The position numbers and the translations under genes were made by a program. Positions 1-7,612 of a stretch of 16,862 nucleotides of DNA are shown piece by piece; within the stretch, counting starts at the first letter, position 1; each line of letters begins with the position of its first letter. This stretch comes from an uncultured Lachnospiraceae bacterium (GTDB lineage: Bacteria; Bacillota; Clostridia; Lachnospirales; Lachnospiraceae), in NCBI GenBank assembly GCA_910586555.1, contig CAJUJY010000072.1, positions 1-16,862 of the forward strand, read 5' to 3'. Below the pieces are notes generated by a model. It was not told the origin of the DNA. It searched no databases and saw only the letters and a program-made list of their open reading frames with translations.

Positions 1-52
1 TCCATGCCTTCATTATATCTTATCTTTAACTTTTTGAAAATTGATTTCCGTG
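1..52. repeat. Left copy of 52-bp inverted repeat bounding the window
   Basis: Read on the minus strand, these bases match positions 16778-16829 on the plus strand with one difference (A versus G at repeat base 30). The repeat contains a TATAAT box and ends in ATGGA, so it looks like the promoter and first codons of a gene. Here that gene would run leftwards out of the window from position 5. Only its 5' edge is visible, so the parent element cannot be named. Confidence 0.85.
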
Positions 53-70
53 GTTTAAAGTTTTATAGAA

Positions 71-99
71 TTGACATAAATGTAATTTAGTGATAAACT
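71..99 (+). promoter_or_regulatory. Sigma-A promoter of tRNA-Leu
   Basis: A perfect TTGACA (71-76), a 17-bp spacer and TAAACT (94-99) lie about 30 bp before the tRNA. Transcription would start near 106. The -10 region shares the 11-mer TGATAAACTAA with the proposed rpmJ promoter. Confidence 0.8.
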
Positions 100-129
100 A
101 ATCTAACACGATGGTTTATATACTTTCAT

Positions 130-209
130 GCGGAATTGATGGAATTGGCAGACATGCAAGATTTAGGTTCTTGTGGGAAACCGTAAGGGTTCGAGTCCCT
201 TATTCCGCA
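130..209 (+). tRNA. tRNA-Leu, anticodon UAG
   Basis: The acceptor arms GCGGAAT (130-136) and ATTCCGC (202-208) pair perfectly, followed by discriminator A209. The anticodon stem CAAGA/TCTTG encloses the loop TTTAGGT, which gives anticodon TAG, decoding leucine CUA and probably other CUN codons. A variable arm with a GG-GAAA-CC hairpin marks it as class II, and the T arm AAGGG-TTCGAGT-CCCTT is canonical. The 3' CCA is not encoded and must be added after transcription. The gene has a near-consensus promoter and is followed by a strong hairpin terminator, so it appears to be a single-gene unit. Confidence 0.95.
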
Positions 210-230
210 CTTTTGTATGCCAGACACTTT

Positions 231-270
231 AAAAGCGGTGGTAATAGGATTTACCACCGCTTTTTTAGTT
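231..270 (+). terminator. Rho-independent terminator of tRNA-Leu, probably shared with the convergent surface protein gene
   Basis: AAAAGCGGTGGTAA pairs with TTACCACCGCTTTT across a short loop and is followed by a T-rich tract (261-270). On the minus strand the same stem ends in a shorter T run about 25 bp after the stop codon of the 296-4198 gene, so it may work in both directions. The plus-strand direction is the stronger. Confidence 0.9.
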
Positions 271-295
271 TTAATAAAGTTTACAGAAACTGGTT

Positions 296-3200
296 TTAAT
301 TTTTATTTACCTTTACTTTGACAGCCTTTTTACAGCCATTTGAAGCATATATATATATTATACAGCTTCCTTTTTTCTTTGCCTTAATAATCCCGCTAGA
401 AGATATGGTGGCTGTTTTTTTATTGCTGCTTTCATAACGGAACTGTTTTACATGCCTTTCTGGAAGCAGTTTTTTCTTTTTATCATCTAATACTATTTCT
501 GCTTGTATCCTGGCAGTTTTTCCTTGCTTTAATACATAAGAATCTTTGTTTGTTTTTACTGTTTCTGGATTAGTATATCTTTTATTGTTTTGTCCAGCAA
601 TATGTACAATTATGCTTTTTGCAATAATTACTTTTTTACTGCCTTCCAGTTTGTAAGCTGTTATATAAGTTTTATAATTTCTTTTTAGATCCAGTTTCTT
701 TCCATTTAGTTTTTTAACAATAATTTTTGTTTTGCCAGCACTAACTTCCTGTTTCTGTGGCACTGTGCTAAATTTTAAACCACAATACTGTATATAAATA
801 TTATAACCATCTGCACCGGAAACTTTGCCCCATGTTATATTTACATTTTTTCCGCTCTGGTATATCATAAGCCCTGCATTTAACTTAAAATTATTCTGGT
901 GTGTTTTATTTTTACCATTTTCTTGTGGTGGTACAGACACCTGCGGCGTGCTTGTTTGTAACTGTGGAGGCACGGTAGCAGATGGCGGTGTGCTTGTTTG
1001 TAAATATGGTGGCATAGTAACCTGTGGCGGTGTGCCTGTTTGTACTGGTGACAATGTAGCAGATGGTGCTGGTGTACTTGTTTGCATCTGTTGCTGGGTA
1101 GCAGACGGTGACGGTGTGCTTGTTTGTATCTGTGGTGGTGTAACAGATGGTGCTGGTGTGTTTGTTTGTGCCTGTGGAGGTATAATATATTGCGGCGGCA
1201 TAATAAGTGGCGGTGTAACCTGTGGTGTAACAGTAGCTGGCGGAGGTGTAACAGGCTGGCCCTGTGGCAGTTTATCTATAACTTCTGTTTCAAGCAGGCT
1301 TCCACACAATTTACATCTGTATTCCCTTATTCCTGTTTCTGTTGTAGTTGGCTGTTTTATTATAATGCCCTGGCGCTCATGTTCCAGCATAGGTATTATT
1401 TTACCTGTTTCTATATTTTCATTACAATCTGTACAAATAATATCCCCTGTATAGCCTTCTGCCTGGCATGTAGCTGTCCTGGAATTTACAAGTTTTGTAT
1501 TTTTATGTATACAGGCAGCTCTTATAATAGTTACTATAACTTCTATATTTTTATAATTATCTTTATCTGCACCTGTATAAACTGCTGTTACCTCTACAGG
1601 TTCTAAAGGTACAAGACTGGTATCTTTATCTTTGCTTATCCACTCCCATTTCTCTGGAAGCACCACATCATCTGCTTTTTTACAGCTATATGGCACATTT
1701 ATTATGCCAGAAGGCTGGCCTGGTGTATTATCTGATGGTTTTACTATAAGACTGGCGGCTGTTTCTGCACTATTATAATTTTCCTTGTCATAAGGGGTGA
1801 ATACTACAATATACCCAGTTTTGCCATTGTCTGCAACGGCTGGCATTATAGAAGCATCTTTCCATGTAAAGCTTCCATTTACTGTTATACTGCTGCCACT
1901 GCCCTGCTGTACAACCCCGCCTGACAGTACCGAATCTGCAAGTATGCTGCCATAAGTAACAGGGGCTGCTTCTGGAGGGACAGAAATATATGGTGTTGCT
2001 TTTTCTACTGTAATTATAGTACTGCCTTCCATCACATTATACCTAATATTATCTTGTGGTGTAAATACCCATTCTGCCAGTACAGTCCCTGCTTTTGGAA
2101 TATCCTCTGGGGTTTTCCATGAAAGGGTACCCGGTATTTCTGTATTAGTTCCCTTTTCTACAAAAACTGCTGTATTAAAACCAATCTCTTTAAGCTGCTG
2201 CCCATATATTAAACTGCTGCCATCTGCTACAGATACACTGTTTCCTTCTTTAAGTTCCACATCAGAAACTTTAATCTGCCATCTGGCATATAAAACAGTG
2301 TCGCTTGTAACAGGTTCATCAAAATTAAAGGCTTCCCCTCCTTCCTGCTCTTTATACCAGCCTTCAAACACATAACCTTCCTTCACTGGTACACCAGGTT
2401 TTTCTGCTATATTATCCCCATTAGCAAAAGCTGTAGACAAAAGGTTTGTACCATCCATATAAGATATTTTATAAAGTATGTTATCACCAATTTTAACAGT
2501 TCCATTTCCAGATATATTAAGGCTTTCAAACTTATGTCCTGTATCATTAGCTGGCAAAAGAAGCTGTCCTCCTTCTTCTACAATAATCTGGCTTCCTTCC
2601 CCAAGTACAAGGTATTCATTAAGGTTATCCCATGTAATGCCATTACTGTTTGCCGTTAATGTCTTTTGGCCAGGAATCGTTAATACAGATTCTGGCATAA
2701 ATACCGTTTTATAAATCCACGTCCCAAATTTTCCAAGAGTACGGTTGTAATTATGGATAAAATTACCATAAACATACTGGATTGCCCCGCTGTCTTCGTT
2801 GACAGTGCCATTAAATATACCATTATTGGTAAATATATCAAATTGACAGTCAATCCCATTTGCTGATGCAGTTGATTCCAATGTACCATTATTTTCAAGT
2901 AATATTCCAATGCCTGGACGTGAGCTGGCATTAAAGACAAGTGTGCCATTATTTATTACTTTAGACATCTCACCTTCCCATCTCTTAAAGGAAGAATAGT
3001 TTTTTGTAAAAGTAATTTTCTGGTCTTTGTTAATTATAAACGTCCCTCCTGCCATAACATTTAAATCACCTCCGAAACTTAAGTCTTTAATTTCTTCTGG
3101 CAATGCACAATCACCGTATATATACATATTATCATTATCATATGCAAAAATTGAAGAATCTTCTATATTGGTATTGCCAAAGAGGGCTGTATTTTTTCCA

Positions 3201-4198
3201 TAGTTGCTGCCTGAACATAATAAAGTGCCAGTAACGTTTTTAATATTAATTGTGCCAGCATAAGCATAAACTCCATACTGGGCATTTTTTATATCCAGAT
3301 GGCTGTTTTTAATATTTATAGTGCCAGAATTATGACAATCCAATGCGTTAAGTATATGTTTATCTTCTGGCCCGGAAAGTGTAATTTCACTATCTTCAAT
3401 ATTATATCTCTCAGCAAATAAAATACTGGTAATACCTGTACATGCAGTTTTTATACCAGCCGTAACAGATGAATTAATTAATTCAATGGATTCTGCACTA
3501 AGCCTGTCTGTTGTAATAGCACTGTCCTTAATTTCCAGCCCGGCGCCAGTATAAAATGCCGTTACTGTATCTGTTATGGCATTTATTGTAACACCAGAAA
3601 CAGCCAGGCTGCCCTTGGTTGCCATAGCAATTCCAGTGCGGTTTCCTTTGGCAGTAAGTATGCTGTTGTCTAAAGAACTGCCTGAAATTTTAACATCCGG
3701 CCCTTGTACCTTATCCCTGCTAAAATAAATTCCAGAACCATCATATGTATTCTCTGTCTGCTTAGTACTAACCAGGCTGTTATTGCCATGCAATACAATA
3801 TTAACATTTTTTATATCAAACCCCTGGCTGGCATATAGTGAAATTGCAGAATTATCTGGCACTTCAAAATTTACATTGTCAAGTGTTAATGTATAACTTA
3901 AAGGAGTGTCACTATCCTTTTTCCAGCTCCAGCCCTCTTCTGCATTTTCTTGTTCTTCTTTACTTAATGACAACTCTTTTACACGTTTAGTTCTTTGCAC
4001 ATTTTCCTTGTACCCCCCCCCACGCGTTATATGGCATATGCCAGGTTTTCCGGTATTACACTTTCCAGAATCTGCACTATGCTCTTTTAAAGCAGGTATT
4101 ACAGCCCCGTCTGCCCATGCTGCATTAAACAATACTGCCATAGCCATTAAGACAGCCATAAAGCTTTTTATTTGTTTCCTGTTTTTATCCATAGCCAT
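296..4198 (-). CDS. Large secreted multidomain surface protein (beta-helix-like, InlB B-repeat, Ig-like, Pro/Thr linker, FN3-like, BIG2-like)
   Basis: This is a 1300-residue secreted protein of unknown function, probably an adhesin or cell-surface structural protein. A signal peptide (basic start, hydrophobic residues about 13-27, cleavage near AWA-DG) is followed by an acidic segment. Residues about 100-570 are Asn/Ile/Gly-rich with recurring INIKN-type strands, suggesting a parallel beta-helix. An InlB B/Flg_new repeat (about 575-640) contains GYVFEGWY and ends in LYARW. Two Ig-like modules with FTP motifs (about 650-820) and a module with paired cysteines (C922/C925, C962/C965) come next. 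A Pro/Thr linker (978-1092), an FN3-like domain (about 1105-1200) and a BIG2-like domain (about 1210-1297) close the protein. No LPXTG sorting signal is present. The first ATG (4198) lies 5 nt and the third-codon ATG (4192) 11 nt after GGAGG; either could be used. The frame crosses a G9 tract at residues 60-62. Confidence 0.85.
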   Translation of the reverse strand: MAMDKNRKQIKSFMAVLMAMAVLFNAAWADGAVIPALKEHSADSGKCNTGKPGICHITRGGGYKENVQRTKRVKELSLSKEEQENAEEGWSWKKDSDTPLSYTLTLDNVNFEVPDNSAISLYASQGFDIKNVNIVLHGNNSLVSTKQTENTYDGSGIYFSRDKVQGPDVKISGSSLDNSILTAKGNRTGIAMATKGSLAVSGVTINAITDTVTAFYTGAGLEIKDSAITTDRLSAESIELINSSVTAGIKTACTGITSILFAERYNIEDSEITLSGPEDKHILNALDCHNSGTINIKNSHLDIKNAQYGVYAYAGTINIKNVTGTLLCSGSNYGKNTALFGNTNIEDSSIFAYDNDNMYIYGDCALPEEIKDLSFGGDLNVMAGGTFIINKDQKITFTKNYSSFKRWEGEMSKVINNGTLVFNASSRPGIGILLENNGTLESTASANGIDCQFDIFTNNGIFNGTVNEDSGAIQYVYGNFIHNYNRTLGKFGTWIYKTVFMPESVLTIPGQKTLTANSNGITWDNLNEYLVLGEGSQIIVEEGGQLLLPANDTGHKFESLNISGNGTVKIGDNILYKISYMDGTNLLSTAFANGDNIAEKPGVPVKEGYVFEGWYKEQEGGEAFNFDEPVTSDTVLYARWQIKVSDVELKEGNSVSVADGSSLIYGQQLKEIGFNTAVFVEKGTNTEIPGTLSWKTPEDIPKAGTVLAEWVFTPQDNIRYNVMEGSTIITVEKATPYISVPPEAAPVTYGSILADSVLSGGVVQQGSGSSITVNGSFTWKDASIMPAVADNGKTGYIVVFTPYDKENYNSAETAASLIVKPSDNTPGQPSGIINVPYSCKKADDVVLPEKWEWISKDKDTSLVPLEPVEVTAVYTGADKDNYKNIEVIVTIIRAACIHKNTKLVNSRTATCQAEGYTGDIICTDCNENIETGKIIPMLEHERQGIIIKQPTTTETGIREYRCKLCGSLLETEVIDKLPQGQPVTPPPATVTPQVTPPLIMPPQYIIPPQAQTNTPAPSVTPPQIQTSTPSPSATQQQMQTSTPAPSATLSPVQTGTPPQVTMPPYLQTSTPPSATVPPQLQTSTPQVSVPPQENGKNKTHQNNFKLNAGLMIYQSGKNVNITWGKVSGADGYNIYIQYCGLKFSTVPQKQEVSAGKTKIIVKKLNGKKLDLKRNYKTYITAYKLEGSKKVIIAKSIIVHIAGQNNKRYTNPETVKTNKDSYVLKQGKTARIQAEIVLDDKKKKLLPERHVKQFRYESSNKKTATISSSGIIKAKKKGSCIIYIYASNGCKKAVKVKVNKN
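923..1267 (-). repeat. Degenerate in-frame tandem repeat encoding the Pro/Thr-rich linker
   Basis: About seven imperfect units repeat the theme QTSTPxPSATxPPQ, with unit lengths differing by whole codons. They form the linker between the cysteine-pair module and the FN3-like domain. Such linkers usually act as extended wall-spanning spacers, and slippage among units would change length without breaking the frame. Confidence 0.8.
4013..4021 (-). repeat. G9 homopolymer in the 5' part of the surface protein gene (candidate phase-variation tract)
   Basis: Nine consecutive C on the plus strand read as GGG GGG GGG (Gly60-Gly62) on the coding strand. It sits just after the signal peptide, in an otherwise AT-rich gene. 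With nine G the frame is open through all 1300 residues. Gain or loss of one base would truncate the product shortly downstream. Confidence 0.85.
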
Positions 4199-4227
4199 TA
4201 AAACCTCCTATTTTAATTTTTTAGTAG

Positions 4228-4256
4228 ATTATATAGCCTGGTAAATTAAAAAACAA
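4228..4256 (-). promoter_or_regulatory. Promoter of the surface protein gene
   Basis: On the minus strand, TTGTTT (4251-4256), a 17-bp spacer and a perfect TATAAT (4228-4233) lie about 30 bp before the start codon, with GGAGG at about 4204-4208. The gene is therefore transcribed separately from the HD-GYP gene, which ends in a terminator upstream. Confidence 0.7.
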
Positions 4257-4354
4257 TATTTTCTGCCAGATTGCCAGTTTTAAAGCTTAATTGTTAAAAT
4301 ACATGTTTCTTAAACAGCAGGCCCGGTTTACAAAGACTTTAAAAATAGCATCAT

Positions 4355-4395
4355 GCAAAAAACCACTTAAACCTAACGGTCTAAGCGGTTTTTAA
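4355..4395 (-). terminator. Rho-independent terminator after the HD-GYP gene
   Basis: On the minus strand, CCGCTTAGACC pairs with GGTTTAAGTGG around a GTTA loop with G-U pairs only, flanked by A and T runs (GGTTTTTT on the 3' side). It begins about 27 nt after the HD-GYP stop codon. Flanking A/T runs could extend the stem in either direction, but only the minus orientation serves a gene end. Confidence 0.85.
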
Positions 4396-4421
4396 CCTTC
4401 CCTTTTTATTTGTATATATTT

Positions 4422-5525
4422 TCAGACTATAAGTATATTGGCACATGATAAGTCATTTGTCAGGTTATAGACTTTGCCAGTAGATATACTTACAACTGTA
4501 GGACGGAGTACAGAACCTTCGTTATTTTTAACTACTTTTGCTTTTTCCCCATTGCTTAATTCCACTGTTGTATCTACAGGATATAATATTACTGTTTTAA
4601 AGAAGACTTTCATGGCTTTTATATCCAGTTCTTCTGTCATAGACATTATCATTTCTATCGCTGTGCGCTGTGACAGGGCTTTTTTATATGGGCGTTCTGT
4701 TACCAGTGCATCATAAACATCTACTACTGAAAGGATTTTTGCAAAGTCTGTTATCCTGTCTGACTTTACACCTAACGGGTAACCCTTGCCATTCATTTTC
4801 TCATGGTGCTGTAGTACTGCAAGTGCTATTGTTTTAGAGAAGTTTTCCTTTTTCTTTATTATATCATATCCAAATACAGTATGGTTCTTCATTACTTTAA
4901 ATTCTTCATCATTTAATTTGGCGGGTTTGTTCAGTATTTCAAGTGGAACTTTTGACTTGCCTATATCATGTAAAAGGCCAGCTATCCCTATGCTATGTAT
5001 ATCATCTTGTGAATATCCCATATTTTTAGCAATAATCATAGACATAGTTGCAACATCTACACTATGTTTAAATGTATATTCATCACTTGTTTTTAATGCA
5101 TTAATATCCACTGCTATAGCTTCATTATCATTTATAGCCTTCATAAGGTCATTGGTAATACGTGCAGATGCATTAGCAAAATGTTCACCATTTGTATTAT
5201 TATATAGATACTGCATGCCTGTTGAAACTCTTTGTTTAAGGCTTTCAGAAAGTTTTACTTTAGAAGGGTCTTCTTTTCTTGCCTTATCAATGGTCTTCTG
5301 GATTTCAGGAGGCAGTGGCGGCTCTTTGGCTTCTGGTACAGGGTCTTCTTCTCCCTCACTGACATACACCCCTCCAACACCAAGTTTCTGCAATGACTGT
5401 ATCATATATGCATCAAGTATTGTTCCCCTTGCTATAAGTGTACGGTCAAGCCTGTCCTTTATATTCTGGTCAATCCGCATGCCATTTTCAAGTGAACGTG
5501 TTCTTACAAAATAACGTTTAATCAA
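4422..5525 (-). CDS. HD-GYP domain protein, predicted cyclic-di-GMP phosphodiesterase
   Basis: Predicted soluble enzyme that hydrolyses cyclic-di-GMP, lowering this second messenger. Residues 1-60 resemble the small N-terminal accessory domain often found on HD-GYP proteins. A Pro/Glu-rich linker follows (about 60-75). The HD-GYP core covers about 150-300, with H154, the HD pair in LLHDIGK (186-187), H215, the HH pair 240-241 and the signature NGKGYP (245-250), so the metal ligands appear intact. The common Asp before GxGYP is Asn here, which occurs in the family. The C-terminal 55 residues have the usual YP...V.LSNGE...RP tail. No receiver or membrane segment is visible. The start is TTG: a GGGGTG site lies 8 nt upstream and an in-frame stop lies just before it. 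The gene has its own promoter and terminator, so it is monocistronic apart from a possible small leader frame. Confidence 0.9.
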   Translation of the reverse strand: MIKRYFVRTRSLENGMRIDQNIKDRLDRTLIARGTILDAYMIQSLQKLGVGGVYVSEGEEDPVPEAKEPPLPPEIQKTIDKARKEDPSKVKLSESLKQRVSTGMQYLYNNTNGEHFANASARITNDLMKAINDNEAIAVDINALKTSDEYTFKHSVDVATMSMIIAKNMGYSQDDIHSIGIAGLLHDIGKSKVPLEILNKPAKLNDEEFKVMKNHTVFGYDIIKKKENFSKTIALAVLQHHEKMNGKGYPLGVKSDRITDFAKILSVVDVYDALVTERPYKKALSQRTAIEMIMSMTEELDIKAMKVFFKTVILYPVDTTVELSNGEKAKVVKNNEGSVLRPTVVSISTGKVYNLTNDLSCANILIV

Positions 5526-5527
5526 AT

Positions 5528-5593
5528 TTATTCACCCCAGTTCATCATATGTGCAAAATACATGCCATCATCCCTTACCATACTTAATCTCAA
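5528..5593 (-). CDS. Possible 21-residue leader peptide before the HD-GYP gene
   Basis: A small frame begins with TTG (5593) behind AGGAAGG at 5598-5604 and stops with TAA two bases before the TTG of the HD-GYP gene. It would encode a Met-rich peptide containing MVRDDGMYFAHMMNWGE. Its last codons overlap the ribosome binding site of the HD-GYP gene, which would suit translational coupling. An ATG at 5581 is an alternative start with a poorer site. There is no homology evidence; it may be chance. Confidence 0.3.
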   Translation of the reverse strand: MRLSMVRDDGMYFAHMMNWGE

Positions 5594-5645
5594 ATTTCCT
5601 TCCTCTTTTCTTATATAAAAACCATACAATATACAGACTGGTTAT

Positions 5646-5674
5646 ATAATACGTTATTTCCTGCACTTTTGCAA
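5646..5674 (-). promoter_or_regulatory. Promoter of the HD-GYP gene
   Basis: On the minus strand, TTGCAA (5669-5674), a 17-bp spacer and TATTAT (5646-5651) begin just after the truA stop codon. The predicted start near 5640 leaves a 5' leader of about 115 nt, long enough for a leader peptide or RNA control. It separates this gene from the truA operon. Confidence 0.65.
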
Positions 5675-5688
5675 TTAATTCCAAATAA

Positions 5689-6477
5689 TTAGTACAAAAT
5701 TTTTACCAGTTCCAGGCCTTTTGCTGGCGCTGTTGCCCCTGCCCTGCTTCTGTCACATGATGCAATTATTTCTTGCATATCACAAGGGTTTATCCTGCCT
5801 CTGCCAGTTTCAATTAAAGTTCCTGCAATTATTCTTACCATATTATATAAAAAGCCATTTCCCTCTGCACGTATTGTTATAATTCTTCCCATACTGCCAC
5901 AGCCCGCATTTAAATTGTCTGTACACCCTGCTTCTGGAACACGTTCTTCCTGGATTCCAAGACTGTAAATTGTCCTGGTTGTAGACTGTACCTGTGCACC
6001 TGATGAACAAAAGCCTGCAAAGTCATGTTCACCAATAAATGCTTTACATGCCATTTGCATTTTATCTGTATCAAGATTTCCATAATAAAAATACGCTGTA
6101 TTACGGTACTGTGGAAGCGGAAATTTCCTGTTTAATATTGTATATTTATATATTTTACGGCAGGCACAGTGGCGGGGGTGGAAGTCTGGCAATGTTTCTT
6201 CTGACTTTTGTATTACTATATCAGAGGGAAGCCTCTGGTTAAGTACATATGAAAACTTTTCTGCCGGGATATATGAAGATGTATCAAAGACTGCCACATT
6301 GCCAAGTGCATGTACCCCTGCATCTGTACGGCTTGCCCCTGTAACAGCTATTACTTCCCCTGTCAGTAATGACAGTGCTTTATTTAATTCCCCTTCTATT
6401 GTAGATTTTCCTGGCTGTACCTGCCAGCCGTGGTAATTTGTACCATCATATGCAACTGTAAGTTTTATACGTTTCAT
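5689..6477 (-). CDS. truA: tRNA pseudouridine(38-40) synthase TruA
   Basis: Converts uridines 38-40 in the anticodon stem-loop of many tRNAs to pseudouridine. The 262-residue length is normal for the family. The N-terminal TVAYDGTNYHGWQ motif is followed by the catalytic motif GASRTDAGVHA with nucleophile Asp52. The C-terminal half includes FLYNMVRIIAGTLIETGRG, a hallmark of TruA. The start is the ATG at 6477, with AGGGA six nt upstream. The frame stays open for about 42 more codons, but these lie in the palindromic insertion at 6494-6740 and show no TruA similarity, so they are excluded. It follows ecfA1-ecfA2-ecfT as in many Firmicutes. The rplM-rpsI pair that often comes next is absent. 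I see no good promoter directly upstream, so truA probably depends on read-through across the insertion. Confidence 0.95.
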   Translation of the reverse strand: MKRIKLTVAYDGTNYHGWQVQPGKSTIEGELNKALSLLTGEVIAVTGASRTDAGVHALGNVAVFDTSSYIPAEKFSYVLNQRLPSDIVIQKSEETLPDFHPRHCACRKIYKYTILNRKFPLPQYRNTAYFYYGNLDTDKMQMACKAFIGEHDFAGFCSSGAQVQSTTRTIYSLGIQEERVPEAGCTDNLNAGCGSMGRIITIRAEGNGFLYNMVRIIAGTLIETGRGRINPCDMQEIIASCDRSRAGATAPAKGLELVKILY

Positions 6478-6493
6478 GTAATTTCCCTGTTCT

Positions 6494-6740
6494 GGCAAAA
6501 CAACCTTATTGCCGCTTTTAAAGCTCTGGTAAGCCGGACCCGCCGAGTCAGGCGGATATTCGCAATCCGCTTCGCTGCTTGCCCACTTGCAAAACAACCT
6601 CATTGCCGCTTTGCGGCAGTCTGGCAGGAGCTTGAACTCCTGCCAGACTAAGTAAGTCCTAAACCCACCGCTTAAGAAGCGGGGGACTTACTTAATGAGG
6701 TTAAAAAGCGTATATTTTAAAGGGCTGGCTTAATAAGGTT
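6494..6740. mobile_element. Palindrome-rich, MITE-like insertion between ecfT and truA (IS200/IS605-like right end)
   Basis: This GC-richer block contains no credible gene. It holds two near-identical direct repeats (about 6494-6518 and 6589-6613, differing at one core base). Further hairpins are CCGCC/GGCGG (6540-6555), GCCGC/GCGGC (6605-6617), a perfect 12-bp stem GTCTGGCAGGAG/CTCCTGCCAGAC (6619-6648) and a long imperfect palindrome with AAGTAAGTCC/GGACTTACTT arms (6649-6692). That last palindrome resembles subterminal hairpins of IS200/IS605 and TnpB-type elements (recalled, not searched). Two nested inverted-repeat pairs frame it: 6502-6510 with 6732-6740, and 6596-6604 with 6694-6702. 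No transposase is present, so it would be non-autonomous. The right edge touches the ecfT stop codon. A structured intergenic RNA is the alternative. Confidence 0.55.
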
Positions 6741-7560
6741 ACAATGGCAGATATCTTCCTGTTATTATAATTACTGTAATATATAAAGCCATTATTAAAT
6801 ATGCTGCTATATCCTGTCCATTATATTTTAATGGCTTCATCCTGGTTCTGCCTTCACCGCCATTATAGCACCTTGCGTCCATTGCAAGAGCAAGGTCACT
6901 TGCCCTCCTTGCTGCTGAAACAAATAGTGGTATAATAATTGGTACCATGCTTTTTATTCTTTGGAATACGTTTCCTGATTCAAAATCAGCACCCCTTGCA
7001 AGCTGTGCTTTCATAATTTTATCTGTTTCTTCAACAAGTATAGGTATAAAACGCAGTGCTATTGACATCATCATGGCAATTTCATGCACTGGCACTTTTA
7101 ATTTATTAAGTGGTTTTAAAAGCTTTTCTATAGCATCAGTAAGCTGGTTAGGTGTTGTTGTTAATGTCATAATTGATGAACCTACTATAAGGAATATAAG
7201 CCTTAATGCCATAAATACTGTTCTTTTAACACCTTCTTCTGTTATTGTTATTATTCCAATTTTTATAAGGACATTTCCGCCAGAAGTCCAGAAAAGATTA
7301 AGCATTGCAGTAAAGACCAGCATAAACAGTATTGGTTTTATACCTCTTACAATAAATTTAAATGGAACTTTTGAAAGTTTTGTTATGCCCCAGAAAAAAA
7401 GTACTGCAATTATGTAGCCGCTTAACTGGCTAAAACAAAAAAGTGATATAATATATGCAAATGTACATACTACTTTAACACGGGGGTCTAATTTATGGAT
7501 AACTGAATCTGATGCATAATATTGTCCTATAGTTATGTCACGTATCATAAAAATAACCAT
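6739..7560 (-). CDS. ecfT: ECF transporter transmembrane component EcfT
   Basis: This is the membrane scaffold of the energy-coupling factor module. It couples ATP hydrolysis by EcfA1/EcfA2 to a substrate-binding S-component, importing vitamins or metals. The 273 residues (about 265 is usual) contain several hydrophobic segments (about 28-60, 75-92, 115-133, 160-178, 205-222, 250-268). Two coupling motifs are visible: ARG at 188-190, and a second at 229-231 that reads Ala-Arg-Cys where Gly is usual at the third position. No S-component gene lies nearby, so this is the shared (group II) type, serving unlinked S-proteins. The ATG at 7560 sits close behind GGGAAAGG; an ATG at 7548 (MIRDITIG) is an alternative and fits the family start better. 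A small hairpin lies just upstream (7573-7592). Confidence 0.93.
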   Translation of the reverse strand: MVIFMIRDITIGQYYASDSVIHKLDPRVKVVCTFAYIISLFCFSQLSGYIIAVLFFWGITKLSKVPFKFIVRGIKPILFMLVFTAMLNLFWTSGGNVLIKIGIITITEEGVKRTVFMALRLIFLIVGSSIMTLTTTPNQLTDAIEKLLKPLNKLKVPVHEIAMMMSIALRFIPILVEETDKIMKAQLARGADFESGNVFQRIKSMVPIIIPLFVSAARRASDLALAMDARCYNGGEGRTRMKPLKYNGQDIAAYLIMALYITVIIITGRYLPL

Positions 7561-7612
7561 GCCTTTCCCATACCCGCAGGCTTTGCCACGGGCATAAATT
7601 TATCTGGCAGGG

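Noticed and set aside
825..1454. Plus-strand open frame rich in Cys, Val and Gly opposite the surface protein gene
   Set aside because: It is the reverse of the Pro/Thr repeat region, low in complexity, with no ribosome binding site. It is a by-product of the coding strand.
4786..5514. Long plus-strand open frame opposite the HD-GYP gene
   Set aside because: The minus strand has intact HD-GYP motifs, promoter and terminator. The plus frame is Ser/Leu-rich shadow coding without a start signal.
6619..6692. The two strong hairpins after ecfT as rho-independent terminators
   Set aside because: Neither stem is followed by a T tract on the minus strand, and truA downstream appears to need read-through.
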